DNA of 64,000 nt from Oikopleura dioica (lineage: Eukaryota; Chordata; Appendicularia; Copelata; Oikopleuridae): NCBI GenBank assembly GCA_907165135.1, contig OU015567.1:5957001-6021000 (forward strand), in the 5' to 3' direction. The notes below the pieces were generated by a model. That model did no database searches and was not told where the DNA came from. It saw nothing but the letters and a program-made list of their open reading frames with translations. How positions within the stretch are numbered: position 1 is the first letter of the stretch; each line of letters opens with the position of its first letter. Below are positions 1 to 10,192 of this stretch, piece after piece. The position numbers were made by a program, and so were the translations under genes.

Positions 1-587
1 TCTCCTTTGCATGTTTCGCGCTCTGCTCCATGTTCTCAAAAAAATACTCTGGCCGCTCGGCTTTTAGACTGAGTGATAGTATCCGGAATGAGAAAATCCG
101 CAAAATGTTAATGAATTTAATATCTCAAAGACCTCATTTATTCATCTCACCTGTCTTTATCTGCATGGCCCATTTTGAATCAATCACAATTAACCAAAGC
201 CCCTTTCTCTGAAAATTAAAAATTTTGGGAATTGATGGCGAATGCGGTTCAGCAGATGAAAAATAAGTTATTGACCTTATCTGGTTTCTTAATCAGAAAA
301 TCAAAAATATAAAGAATCTACTAAAATTCTAGACAATTTTAAACTAAGATTTCAAAATTGAAATCAACGAGGACTACCAAATACAGCAAAAAATGGATAT
401 TAGTATTCACAAAATAAGATATAGGCACCAAGGAATATATAGTAGAAAAGCAGGAAAAAAAGGGTTGAAGAGATAAATTATTTGATTTTATAATAACTCT
501 AAAGAGGTAATTTTTAAATTAAGTATTAGTAAAAGTGATTGTTTGTTTAATACTCTCCATCGAAACTTTCTTCACTGCTTGTTTGTA
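1..587. other. No gene seen (left edge)
   Basis: AT-rich sequence downstream of the VAChT stop codon on the minus strand. I see no open frame with recognisable protein features. The cholinergic partner gene ChAT could lie beyond the left edge, but nothing here shows it. Confidence 0.5.
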
Positions 588-3580
588 TCAACGAATGTCT
601 GAAAATATATGCTTTAATTTGGATCCAACTCTTCTTAAAAACCTCGGTTGGGAATCTTCCAACGAAGAAATCGGTAAATCCATCGCTCCCCCGCTATTTG
701 CGGTTCCATAACCGCCGCTAGGTCCACCACTTTCCAGGTTCAATTCTAACTCATCTTGGTCGATCAGCCCGATTCGCTCACTTTTGTCCACCTAGAAGTC
801 AAATTATATTATATTATATTATATTATATTATATTATATTATATTATATTATATTATATTATATTATATTATATTATATTATATTATATTATATTATATT
901 ATATTATATTATATTATATTATATTATATTATATTATATTATATTATATTATATTATATTATATTATATAGAAGAATAAGTACCTGGCGATCGTAAACGC
1001 CCCTGAGCAAAATCAGCATGGGTACATAAAGAATCGATACAGCGCCCATGCCAAGGTTGAGTGTGATAAAGCCGAATTTTTCAACAATGTTTCCAGCAAC
1101 AATCGGGCCGAGAGCATAAGCGAAGGAGTATGAAATGTCGGCGATGGCATAGACAGATCCGTAAACAGAAGCGTGGCGGGTGTCCACAATGAAAGCCAAG
1201 GTCGGTAGCAGCGCTGTATCTACGAGAGCGATTCCGAAGCACATGAGGCCGAGTGGAACGGTAACTTGGCCATATGTCCGGCATTCCTAAACCATGTTAG
1301 ATCATACTTCATGCTTGGCAAAGAAGTTTTCGATGACGGGGATAGAGCTTTTCCTGCAGCTGGCTAGTGATTTTTTCTGGATTTCTGCGTAGATGTGTAC
1401 GAAAAACATCGAGCTTTCCATAAAACTTGATATACTCTCTTGATGCTAACTTCACGAAGCAAGGAAAAGACGTCTTACCGGCAGAAAAGCAGTAGATATG
1501 GCGATGAAAGCCAGGCCAACAGCTCCGTAAAACCACTGAAATCGAAAGTACTTATTCGCGAGGGCCACGCATATCAGCACGCCGCAAACATGTGGGACAG
1601 GGTTCGGTAATTTGAGCTCAAGCTAAAACTCATTTTGGCTAGACGCTCAAATTTCCTCAAATTGAGAACTCAAAGTGACTTGAGAAATCATTTTGAGAAG
1701 ATTTGAGAGTTTTGGGAGTTTTGAGTTTTTGGGAGATTTGAGAGTTTTGAGTTTTCAAAACTCAAATTAAGCGAGCGCTTCCTTGATTGGCTCATGGATC
1801 GCCAGAATTGATTTCTAACACGAGCTCTCATCTCTGAGTTCTCAAAACTCAAATTAAAAACGTGAGTCTCAAGCTTTGTTTCCTTGAGTTTTAGCGTGAG
1901 CTCAAATTACCGAACCCTGATGTGGGATAAATGCTGGAAACCAAACTAAAAAGTGTTTGAGCGTTATTATAAATTTATCGTCAATCAGGCCTGACCAAAG
2001 CCTTTTTGAAAGGGAGTGGCGTCCATCACATCTTCCATCCACTTGGCGATCGTTGGTTCGAGAAAGGCAAGAGGGATGTTGGCCACTTTCGAGGATGAAA
2101 AGAAGGTTTAAAATTTAATACGAAAAAAGATTAATTCAGAACTATGAATTCTGAATTGCAAAAAAGAAGCTCCGTATTTTTGTAGATGAAAAACAAAGAT
2201 CCATTAATTAATTTGTCTGTTGATTAAACAAGGGTGGTTTTATTGCTGAGCCTGCCGTCATCGATCCTAAATCAATCTAAAATGATCTAGGCGAGTTTTC
2301 GGCCACGCAGTTGGGCAATGGCAATTCACATCAATTGACTGCGGATTTATGACGAGCGGGCTGCCCTTCTGGACACCTTTGCTCCCGAAATTAAGTGACT
2401 TGTTCCCTTACTTCAGTCTTCGGATATTGAACCTTTGATGCTCAATACAGTCTTCAACCCTTTTTTCCAAGTCGTTTAATCCTTTCCTACAAGCGCTCCA
2501 GCGATAATTGCTATGTACGGATCACTCATCAACTTCCACATTGGCGTTCCTACTGGCTTGTTTTCCCTGGCAATATCTTCTTCAGCTTTTTTCGAAGCAA
2601 TCATTCCGATCAAAATCGCGTCGCAAAAGCACATGAGCGCTAGAAGAATGAACGGAACGGAATGGCCAAAGTATTGGAAGAAAAATCCGCCGAAAGGAGG
2701 TGCGACCAGACTGCCGAAGGAGATGAATGCTAGCGCTATACCAAGGGCCCTAAAACATACAGTAGCGTATTTTTCAATAATTTTTCGACCTCTGACGCTC
2801 TTCATCAACTGTAAATCTATCTGCAACGAGGCCAAGAGCAGCAGTGTCGGCAAGAGCTGATCCAAAGCCTTGCAAACTTCGGGCGAAAAACAACCCACCA
2901 TAACTTCAATCAGCGATTAATTAGTGCATGTAAGTCTATCACTATTACCTAGTAAAAATGGCAAATAGAAGTGTCGAAAGAAACATGATCGAAAGCCCCA
3001 TCAATAATGGTAGCTGCGCGAAATTTTATTAAAAAACAAATTCAATTATGAGTTTACCTCGTATCCGATTCTATCGATAAACGAGCCTGTAACTGTGTTT
3101 GCTATCAACTGTACAATCGCTTTCGAAGCAAAGAGAATCCCAAGAGTGATGTCTTCCGATCCCTGTTTTGCGCGGTTGCCCAATTTTTAAGTAGAGACAT
3201 ATTGAAATTGAGGGCTAGGCGGCATATTTTCAGCCTTGTTTTATCAGGCAACCAGGCCTGGCTCGAGTCGTATTGAGAATTGAAGACTTGCTGTGCCGAA
3301 CTGTTGAAACTTAGAGCGAAATCGGTCGATCCCAAGGCTTCTGTTGGGTCAGAACTTCCTTCTCCTTTCATCCCTTTTTCCAATATCTGTGTAATGATGG
3401 GCACAATAACCATAAAAAGCATATTGTCGAGCAGCAGTGCGGTCGAAACGACGAACAAGATCAACTGTTTCTGTCTAGTTTTTTTTTGTAAGAAAATTAA
3501 TTGAAAATGACTTCATACTTTTGCGGGTCTTCTATTCTTCTTCTCAGCGGCTCCATAAGATCCCTGAGGTTCAGCAGCAT
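588..3580 (-). CDS. SLC18A3: Vesicular acetylcholine transporter (VAChT), multi-exon
   Basis: Proton/acetylcholine antiporter of the synaptic vesicle membrane (SLC18, MFS fold). The N-terminal exon (ATG at 3580) leads into TM1 with [15 protein letters not shown]. Further exons encode [88 protein letters not shown] and [16 protein letters not shown]-like segments. These match VAChT rather than VMAT, for example '[17 protein letters not shown]' and '[15 protein letters not shown]'. The acidic C-terminal tail ends at 588. Exons I can place include 2085-1996, 1945-1479 (with an inserted MITE), 1286-984 and 791-588. The intron 2486-2086 fits only with GA-AG ends. The last intron carries an ATATT array. 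Vertebrate VAChT is intronless and nested in the ChAT locus; this one has many introns. Family call is firm; some exon borders are inferred. Confidence 0.9.
799..969. repeat. ATATT pentanucleotide microsatellite
   Basis: About 34 near-perfect copies of the 5-bp unit ATATT, filling most of the last VAChT intron (donor next to 984, acceptor next to 792). Its purity suggests an unstable, recently expanded array. Confidence 0.95.
1598..1919. mobile_element. hAT-like MITE inside a VAChT coding exon
   Basis: A 322-bp element with terminal inverted repeats beginning CAGGGTTCGGTAATTTGAGC at both ends, flanked by an 8-bp direct repeat ATGTGGGA (1590-1597 and 1920-1927). Ends of the CAGGG type plus an 8-bp target duplication are typical of the hAT superfamily; there is no transposase frame. 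It sits between the codons for PAFIPH and VCGVLI of the transporter. Read through on the minus strand it meets a TGA codon within a few codons, so it must be spliced out or it inactivates this allele. Confidence 0.85.
2086..2486 (-). other. SLC18A3: Non-canonical GA-AG intron in VAChT
   Basis: To join the exon ending in the residues IAGALV to the exon starting VANIPLAF in frame, the intron has to begin GAAAGG (from 2486) and end in AG (2087-2086) on the minus strand. A GT donor three bases earlier would put the next exon out of frame. GA-AG introns are reported for larvaceans. Boundaries are inferred from protein continuity. Confidence 0.55.
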
Positions 3581-4415
3581 GGCTAAAAAGTTGTTTTTGG
3601 CAGAAAACCCAGTGCTAATGCTATTAGTTCTTCAGTATAATTAAATAAAGGTATTTAATTTGGACGCTAAACCTTGATAAAAGCGCACAAGCCGTCCATG
3701 TTGCGGCTTTTTTCTCGCTTGAAACTTTGGTTTTATCTCATTTATTCTTTTTCAAATCGAAATATGTTGGAACCAAAATGACCTAAATACACATAGACTT
3801 GCATCACTAAATTCACTATTCTCTAAATCCCTTTCAAAAGGCATTTTACCGCGCGAGACAAAAATACATTTGTGAAATCTATTACAAAACTGATAAATTA
3901 TGCAGCAAGAGTTTCCACAAGCGACTTATACAGTTATTTCTGACAATTATCTTTCTGCCCATTACGACGATGCCATGTTTACCTTGATACAGCGGAATGA
4001 TCATTTTTTCACCAGCTTCTTTTTTTACTTTCTCTTATCTGTAAGACTTCGACTAATAAAAAAATATTTCAATTGGAGAATTTGTTACCGGGGAGGAGGT
4101 GTTTTGCCCTCGGGGGAGTGCAACCAAGGTTGGCGCCAGACAGCATTGACGAGGAGTTGGTAAGTAAAATCAGCGCGTTTTCAAAAGAATTGATTCAAAG
4201 GGGTTGAAACTGATGATTTCAAATCGCGCGAAAAAAGAAGAAATAGATTTCTCTTCAATCAAGGAATTATGCTATAAAATGCTTTTATGGGTTTTTTAGC
4301 GACCGCAATCCTTAAAAGAAACGCCACTTTCTTTCTCTCTCATCAGCTAGTTTTTCATTTTATTCATATAGACAGAGCAATGGGCAAGATCCGTTAATCG
4401 GATCTTCAAGTTCTA
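3581..4415. other. Intergenic, no gene seen
   Basis: AT-rich spacer upstream of VAChT. It presumably includes the VAChT promoter, but I see no convincing TATA box or coding frame. Confidence 0.5.
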
Positions 4416-6293
4416 AGGATCTTTTGGAAGTGCCATTTTGTTGATTTTGAAGAACATATTCGAAGTGCCATTAACGTACGATTTCATCATCGATCTCGTC
4501 GGGAATCGCTGCTCTAGAATTTCTGTCAATTCAGATTTCAATGAAAATAAGACCGAGATGGTAGCGAATTTCTTCCAAAAAGATGATCTTGTCCTTTGGG
4601 CTCATTCTTTTCACCGGCTTCAGTCGTTCAAATAATTCTAGCGCCACGTCCAGACGGTGAAGTTTGATGGTCCCTTCTTCGTAGAGTTGGATCATTGGGA
4701 TTTCCATCGAGGATACTTCTTTTATAAACCGGTTTTTGTTGATGTCCAAATCCTTTCAAAAGGTTTCAAAATGGTGTTACTAAATCCTGAGCTTGGCAAC
4801 CTGTGTAGAAAACCTGAGTCAGGGTCTGAAAGATGTCTCATGAAAAGCAGCGCAGCGGCTTTTTTGAAAATAAAGCCGCAAAGAAAAATTAACTTTTCAA
4901 TCAATTTTGCGGCTTCGTTGCCGAGGCTTTTTAGATCATATTTGAAAAATCCCACTGTAGCATAAATAACAAGAGTACCCTTGACTTGAGTCTAATCCCG
5001 CTCCTCAGGGAAATCGACAGAAATTATGTCACCTGCCTTGAAAAATAGAAAAATAAGATCTAGGTTGCAAGCTTGCTCTTAGTCTTCAATCAATATTCGG
5101 ATTTGCTGGCTTCTGAAACCCCTTTTTTAAAGATATTCTCACTTAGGACCCTCCTCATCAGGGCTGGCAAGTCTTCTATGTCGATGAATTGGTCGCATTT
5201 GCGCAGATTTGCTTGAATGTGCAGATCCTGGTCGGTGTATTTTAAAAACGTCGTCAGCAACGATCGCGAGTTGTTTTCTTGGTGGGGGCACATTGCTGCT
5301 ATTTCCCGCCAAATCGTTCCGAAACGCAACCAGTTTTCTTCACTGATACCAAGCTGCCCAATGATATCGAGGAACGACGAGGTCTAGGGAAAACGATATG
5401 GTCTTGGCTCGGCAACCTATGAAGAAAACCTGAGTCAGGGTCTGAAAAAACTGAAATGAAAAGCCGCGTAGCTGCTTTTTTAATAACAAAGCCGCGAAAC
5501 GGCTCTGCTAGAATTTTTGATAGTTTAGCGAAGCCTCTTCGCGGCTTTGTTAAAAGAAAGCCGCTACGCGGCTTTTCATATAAGCTCTTCAGAACTCTAC
5601 TCAGGTTTTCCGCACAGGTTGCGGAGCCAAGGATATGGTCCGATATCGACGATTTGGGCGATGGATTTGGGATTGCTACGGTTACATCAGAAAGAGGGCG
5701 GATTACTGGTGTTTATCACGTGTTCTTTTTTCTTTACTAATTGGGGTAAAATGAAATTGCTAAACTAATTATATGGAAAATAGACTTCTGACTTCTTCGT
5801 TGCTAGTCGCTTTTTGTAAGTAGTTGGATAACAAGGAAGATAAGATGTATTTCTTTTGCATTATATTTTGCACCTTACCTTTGGTGCTTTTCGGAGCTCC
5901 TTGATCCAGGAAAAGTAAGCGTAGACCGCATCTCTGAGTTTTGAGCTCATTGTTAGTTCCGTATTTGAAAGGGTGACCTGAGGATGGATACATAGAGGAT
6001 TATCGCTTGCAAATCTTTTTCCTTTGGAGATTTTAAAAATCGAACTTTTGACCCCTATTTTCCCATATTTTGGATAAGAATTTATAATTCTGATATTTAT
6101 GGTCTTTTTCCGTAAAAATACAGTCGCTATTACGTAACGACTCAATACTAATGAGCTTTGCGAGGCTGTAGATCAACTCAGTCAACCTCAATGTCAGGCG
6201 AAAGAGGTCTTCTCTCGAGGGACATTTAATGTCGGGCCGATTACGAGGCCCATCAGAGGAAAGTTCCATCCCAATCAGAAGAGAGTAGCCCAT
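4416..6293 (-). CDS. Unrecognised multi-exon gene
   Basis: I do not recognise this protein. Coding-like segments line up on the minus strand: about 6293-6160 (MELSSDGPRNRPDIKC, then a helical LTLRLTELIYSLAKL stretch), about 6020-5878 (ending WIKELRKAPK before a GTAAGG donor), about 5382-5090 (preceded by CCCTAG; contains WREIAAMCPHQE and LLTTFLKYTDQDLHI), and about 4750-4531 (IPMIQLYEEGTIKLHRL, ELFERLKPVKRMSPKD), with possible splicing from 4539 into a last exon near 4500-4416. The intron 5877-5383 holds a PalA element. The exon chain is inferred; it could be two genes or a decayed one. Mostly alpha-helical, charged, no membrane segment seen. Confidence 0.35.
4791..4927. mobile_element. PalA element, partial copy
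   Basis: The left arm GCTTGGCAACCTGTGTAG is followed by CCTGAGTCAGGGTCTGAAA and an internal AAAGCCGC/GCGGCTTT-type hairpin. The right side keeps GTTGCCGAGGC but has lost the CCTGACTCAGG arm. No clear target duplication. Confidence 0.6.
5403..5631. mobile_element. PalA element, full copy with 8-bp target duplication
   Basis: Starts CTTGGCTCGGCAACCT and ends with the inverse GGAGCCAAG. It is flanked by the 8-bp direct repeat GATATGGT (5395-5402 and 5632-5639). Inside are CCTGAGTCAGG and its complement and two nested AAAGCCGC/GCGGCTTT hairpins. The length and duplication fit a non-autonomous hAT-type element. It lies in an inferred intron of the neighbouring minus-strand gene. Confidence 0.85.
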
Positions 6294-6803
6294 ATAATTT
6301 TACTCGAATATACAGATCTCCACTTACTTGATTACTTAGCGAAAGAGGCCTCCAATTTTTAGCGATTCAGAAGTCAGAGTCTATTTTGAGGTATTTATTT
6401 GTTAATTGCAGAATAGAATGAGTAGTAATCTTGGCTGTCAAATGATGTTATTTCACGTAATGTGCCATCAGTAGCTTGGCACTGGGCGCTTAATTTTTTA
6501 TACGATAGGTATATCTTCTTTAAACGGGAAGTTGTTCATCATAAGACTTTTTTTTGAGCAGCACTCTTTCGCTCCTACTCGTACTCATCTCATTTTTAGC
6601 GCAGAGAAATATGGAATAGTACGCTTTTATAAGCTTATTCATTCTTAAGGTAAACTCTTGATAACGGAGTCTTTCTTCCTGGAGGGCGTTTCAGAGGCTT
6701 AGTGGGATATCAATTGGGCCCAACTGTTTTTCGCTATTTGCGTCATTTTAGAGAAAACCCTTGCCGAATATGGAGACTCGCTGAACTCGAAAATTGGAAA
6801 AGT

Positions 6804-7890
6804 ATGAAGCTTCAAGTCCTCTTCCTGCTCTCCCTACAGAATCACTACGAAGGCGCTTCTACAAATGCTAGTAGTAGAAAATGGTCAGTGGCGCTTGGTG
6901 CTCAAGCTCAACCAACAGAAGCAGGCTACAGGCATTTCACGACAGGGATTGCTAGAAGAAATGGAAGCAAAAAGAGCAGGGATGATCTCTCAATTAAAAT
7001 TTCCTTGAGATAAGACAACTCATCATCCAGTCATTTAATTCGTCCCGTAAAAGATCATCCCTGAAAAAGAACAGAGCATATTCAAAGAAGAAGAGAAAGC
7101 CGTTTATTCCACCGCCACCTCCTCCCTTTTTATTCAACAGCGAGGCAGAAAAATACATCGGAAAAGAACGGTTTTCGCAACTAAAGAAAGTAAGTTTCCA
7201 GAAAAGAAGAATGATAGACTCTTTGTTAATAAGATTAATGCCAACACTTGATGGGTCTAAAATTACGGAGTCAATAATTTGCGCTTTTTAGGAATATATG
7301 GACCGATATATAAGCAGTCTTGAGAAAGCAAAAGAAATTGAAGACTTGTACTACCCAGAATCGACTTCCTTTGAGCCCGAGTTCGACAGAAATGAAGACT
7401 TAGAAACCGAAGCGACGAAAACTTACGGAAACACTGATCATTACAATGAGTTTGTGACGTCCATGACAGCCAATAGAAGTAAGATCAGCTCTTTTTTGAA
7501 AAGTTTTGAAACATTTTTGAAAGAAAAAACGACTCCTCTGATCGTCTACCAGCCATTCGAAAGTCGCCCTACGGTTGGCGCTTATCCAGCGTCTCCTTCA
7601 ACGCCCTTGACCTCGATAACAACGATGACAAGTTCAACGAGAACAAGGTATAAATCAACCTTCACTGTTTCATCAAAATGTTGATTTACAGCTCGAAATC
7701 TACTCCGATCTCCAAGCCAATCCCTTCAACAGTTTCCTCAATAACGACAACAACGAAAAGACCAAAATTTCCAGAAATCAGCAACAACAACGAAACCATT
7801 CAAGCTTCAGCGAAGAAATCTTCTTCAAAACAACTAGCTGGAAACATTCTTTTTGTTTTACTAGCAATTTTAGGCGCTTTTCTCTTCTGA
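6804..7890 (+). CDS. Putative secreted or tail-anchored protein, unrecognised
   Basis: Exon structure partly inferred. A possible signal peptide MKLQVLFLLSLQ starts at 6804. A proline-rich segment (KPFIPPPPPPFLF) follows in a middle exon ending at a GTAAGTTT donor near 7190. The next exon (about 7292-7648) encodes YMDRYISSLEKAKEIE and a Ser/Thr-rich region. After a short intron ending TTACAG at 7690, the last exon is Ser/Thr-rich and ends in a hydrophobic tail, NILFVLLAILGAFLF, with the stop at 7890. A hydrophobic C-terminus directly at the stop fits a GPI signal or tail anchor. The reading frame between 6850 and 7080 is unresolved. No family recognised. Confidence 0.4.
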
Positions 7891-8169
7891 GTCCCTTTCC
7901 CTCAACTTTCAAGTTCGTGAAAACTTTCCGATACTGTCACAGAATGAAATATACATTTAAAACAAGGTCGAATAAAATACGAAAGATGGCATTCTTGATT
8001 GGATTATCGGCTGAATATCACTTCTTTTCTTAAAAATCGGCCGACTTGCTGACTTGCCAATTTGCTGATAATCCCTGCTCGGTAGTTTGGCGCCGAGAAC
8101 AGCGCCTCCTTTGGGCGCCATTTTCGAATTTCTGCCGCGCGCTGGAAAAAAATTCTGTCTCAAATCAAA

Positions 8170-8964
8170 ATGAATAACCAAGAGAAAATGATGGGTCTCA
8201 AATATATTGGGACTTTTACTGGTCCGCGCTACGCCAGTTTTATCCATGCTGATTCCGGAATTGAGACGCAAATCAAGATTGAAACCTTCGCCAACACTGA
8301 CTTCTTTGAGTTCTCCTGTGGCTGCTGCTTCGAAGTCGACAACGGCAACAAACTGATGCGGAAGAGCAGAGATGCGTTTTTTGGATTCTACATTGGAGGA
8401 CTCGAAAAGCTCCACGGTTTGAGACCGACATCAGCAACGAAACAAGCGACGGCGAAATATACGCCGTTGAACAAAAACTGCTTTCCGAAAACGCCTCATG
8501 TCTGCTGCCCCGAAGATCCCAATTTGATGATGGAATTGATGAAGATGACCGCTCAACTTGGCAAAAAGACCGTTGGCAGATATCTGGCTCTCTGCTGGAC
8601 TCCACCAAAGGAAAAACGAAGAGGCAAAGAATTCAGCGAAACCTTCCGTTCGATTCAAAAGCAGAAAATCACTGAAACAGAACTCACGATGATCGCATAC
8701 AAGCTCTGGCTCCCCTTCTTCGACAAAACCTCGACAATCCATCTGCAGAAGACCAAGGAGACGAATCTCACGACAACGAACTTCAAGGAGATGCAGGATG
8801 ACTTTGCGGCGAAGCAAGCACAAGCACTGACCGACGAAGAACTGATCACTCTCTTTTCCGAAGCATCAGTCAAGGAGAAGAAGCCGAAGTACGTCAAAAA
8901 GAAGCCCAACAAGGGAAAAGCTCCAAATGCGATCAGAAAAACTCAGAAGCCAGCAAGACTCTGA
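8170..8964 (+). CDS. Single-exon 264-residue protein, unrecognised
   Basis: One long uninterrupted frame from ATG at 8170 to TGA at 8964, unusual here because most neighbours have several tiny introns. The N-terminal half is cysteine-containing (FEFSCGCCFEVDNG, CFPKTPHVCC). The C-terminal third is charged and ends in a lysine-rich tail (KEKKPKYVKKKPNKGKAP). No signal peptide or membrane segment. I do not recognise the family. The basic tail would suit a nucleic-acid or nuclear role, but that is a guess. Alternative frames also contain fairly long open stretches, so coding is likely but not certain. Confidence 0.5.
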   Translation: MNNQEKMMGLKYIGTFTGPRYASFIHADSGIETQIKIETFANTDFFEFSCGCCFEVDNGNKLMRKSRDAFFGFYIGGLEKLHGLRPTSATKQATAKYTPLNKNCFPKTPHVCCPEDPNLMMELMKMTAQLGKKTVGRYLALCWTPPKEKRRGKEFSETFRSIQKQKITETELTMIAYKLWLPFFDKTSTIHLQKTKETNLTTTNFKEMQDDFAAKQAQALTDEELITLFSEASVKEKKPKYVKKKPNKGKAPNAIRKTQKPARL

Positions 8965-9019
8965 ACCAAACGTAAGCTAACTTTTCATTTTTTCAAGCTA
9001 TATTTTAATTCTAGTGCCC

Positions 9020-9185
9020 CTCCTTTCATGTTAATACGAAAACATCCCTCAGCCACAAAACGACAACAACGAAGAAAGCGACCACTCCAGAAATCACGAA
9101 TAAAAACGATCATCTCAATCTAAGAAATTGTCATCGAAACAACTGTTCTTATCTATCTTCCCTCATTACTTTACCGCTTTCGTAA
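9020..9185 (+). pseudogene. Decayed duplicate of the last exon of the 6804-7890 gene
   Basis: The stretch with CGACAACAACGAAGAAAGCG, CCAGAAATCACGAATAA and TCATCGAAACAACTG resembles the 7735-7850 exon in order and wording but has no usable frame. It looks like a partial tandem duplication that has lost coding function. Confidence 0.4.
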
Positions 9186-9333
9186 AATCTTGCCAAAACT
9201 CCCAGAATTTGCAATAAAAGTTTTCAAAAAATCAAAATGGCTCGTTTCATGCCTTCTTTCTTGGTTCGAACCATTTTTGATCAAGATATCCCGCAAGGAC
9301 AAAACCTAAAATTCACGCTGCAGGAGCATCAAA

Positions 9334-9576
9334 TTGATAAAATTTCAAAGACGCAAAGAGGCATTTTTCCAAAAAACCGGGCTCAGAAAGAGAGAAATGG
9401 AGGAAAATCTTTGCGAGGAAGATCGAGTAGTTCTTGACGGTCCAAAACAACTCACCATTGCTCTTTTTGTCGGCCTTGCTCTTGGGTTCATCTTTGGCAT
9501 TTTCGCCAAGCCGCTGTACTTGAAATGGAAGAAGAAGAGGAACACGACTGAAGTTTGGAACAACCAGCCTGTGTAG
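9334..9576 (+). CDS. Small single-pass membrane protein
   Basis: A frame with a clear transmembrane helix (LTIALFVGLALGFIFGIF) followed by a basic stop-transfer stretch (KWKKKRN) and a short tail ending NNQPV at 9576. The most natural ATG is at 9396 (MEENLCEEDRV), giving about 60 residues; the frame is open further upstream. A second frame from 9237 (MARFMPSFLVRTIF) could be an upstream exon, but I see no clear intron joining them. Family not recognised. Confidence 0.4.
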   Translation: MIKFQRRKEAFFQKTGLRKREMEENLCEEDRVVLDGPKQLTIALFVGLALGFIFGIFAKPLYLKWKKKRNTTEVWNNQPV

Positions 9577-9711
9577 ATTCTGTTCCTGATACTTACTCGC
9601 CCCCGCTAGTTGTCACAAGATAGAAAATGCATACACGAGATCACTCAATTTTTTGTCAAAAGTGCTCCAAATTGAACTCATTTTACAAATGGATGATGCT
9701 GCAATTTTGAT

Positions 9712-10098
9712 TTATTCTTGAACTGTTTTTTCGCCCGTCATATCTTTTACCCATTTCAAAAACTCTGGATTTCCAGTTTCGATTGGCACAGAAACAATAC
9801 AGGGAACGTCATACGGGTGATTTTCTTTCACAAAATTAATCACTTCTTCTGACATGCTCTTTTCTGTTTTCAACAGGAGATATGTTTCTTCTTCTTCGCA
9901 GATCTCCCCTTTTCATTAATCAACAATAAAGCTCATTGAAACAAGAAAAAATTGTCTACCTTTCCATTCGTAAATAGAAGTCATTCCCGGAATGATATTT
10001 CCACAAGCAGCAAGTCTTGATTTCACGGCAGAGCTGGCCAGTTTCTTCGCTACAGCTGCGGAAGGGCAGGTTATCATCATTATAGCAGCCGAGGACAT
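9712..10098 (-). CDS. CUTA: CutA-like divalent-cation tolerance protein
   Basis: Small trimeric CutA1-family protein; in animals linked to acetylcholinesterase anchoring and copper handling, exact role uncertain. Two exons: 10098-9962 (MSSAAIMMITCPSAAVAKKL, then RLAACGNIIPGMTSIYEWKG) and 9908-9712 (EETYLLLKTEKSM, NHPYDVPCIVSVPIETGN, YLKWV-like FLKWVKDMTG). The hallmark 'R/K-L-A-A-C', 'S-I-Y-x-W-K-G' and 'H-P-Y-x-V-P' motifs are all present. The intron has GTAGAC and AAAAG ends. It follows OXA1L by about 94 bp on the same strand, with a GCTTTTTTCAG acceptor between them, which suggests an operon. Confidence 0.85.
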
Positions 10099-10169
10099 TT
10101 TTAGCCTTCTAGGAAGAATCGTGTTTAGCAATTTTGAAGCATAAGTTCGGAATATTAGAAATTTTTTAA

Positions 10170-10180
10170 CTGAAAAAAGC
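10170..10180 (-). promoter_or_regulatory. Candidate trans-splice acceptor before CutA
   Basis: GCTTTTTTCAG on the minus strand in the short gap between the OXA1L stop (10193) and the CutA ATG (10098). The position fits a spliced-leader acceptor for a downstream operon gene. Inference only. Confidence 0.4.
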
Positions 10181-10192
10181 AAGAAAAAGGGC

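Noticed and set aside
756-971. 71-residue frame rich in YYIIL repeats
   Set aside because: It is a translation of the ATATT microsatellite and has no independent coding evidence.
1598-1919. LTR or Helitron interpretation of the VAChT insertion
   Set aside because: It has inverted, not direct, ends and an 8-bp duplication, which fits hAT and rules against both.
2513-2860. Plus-strand frame opposite VAChT
   Set aside because: Antisense shadow of a VAChT exon; the minus strand encodes recognised transporter segments.
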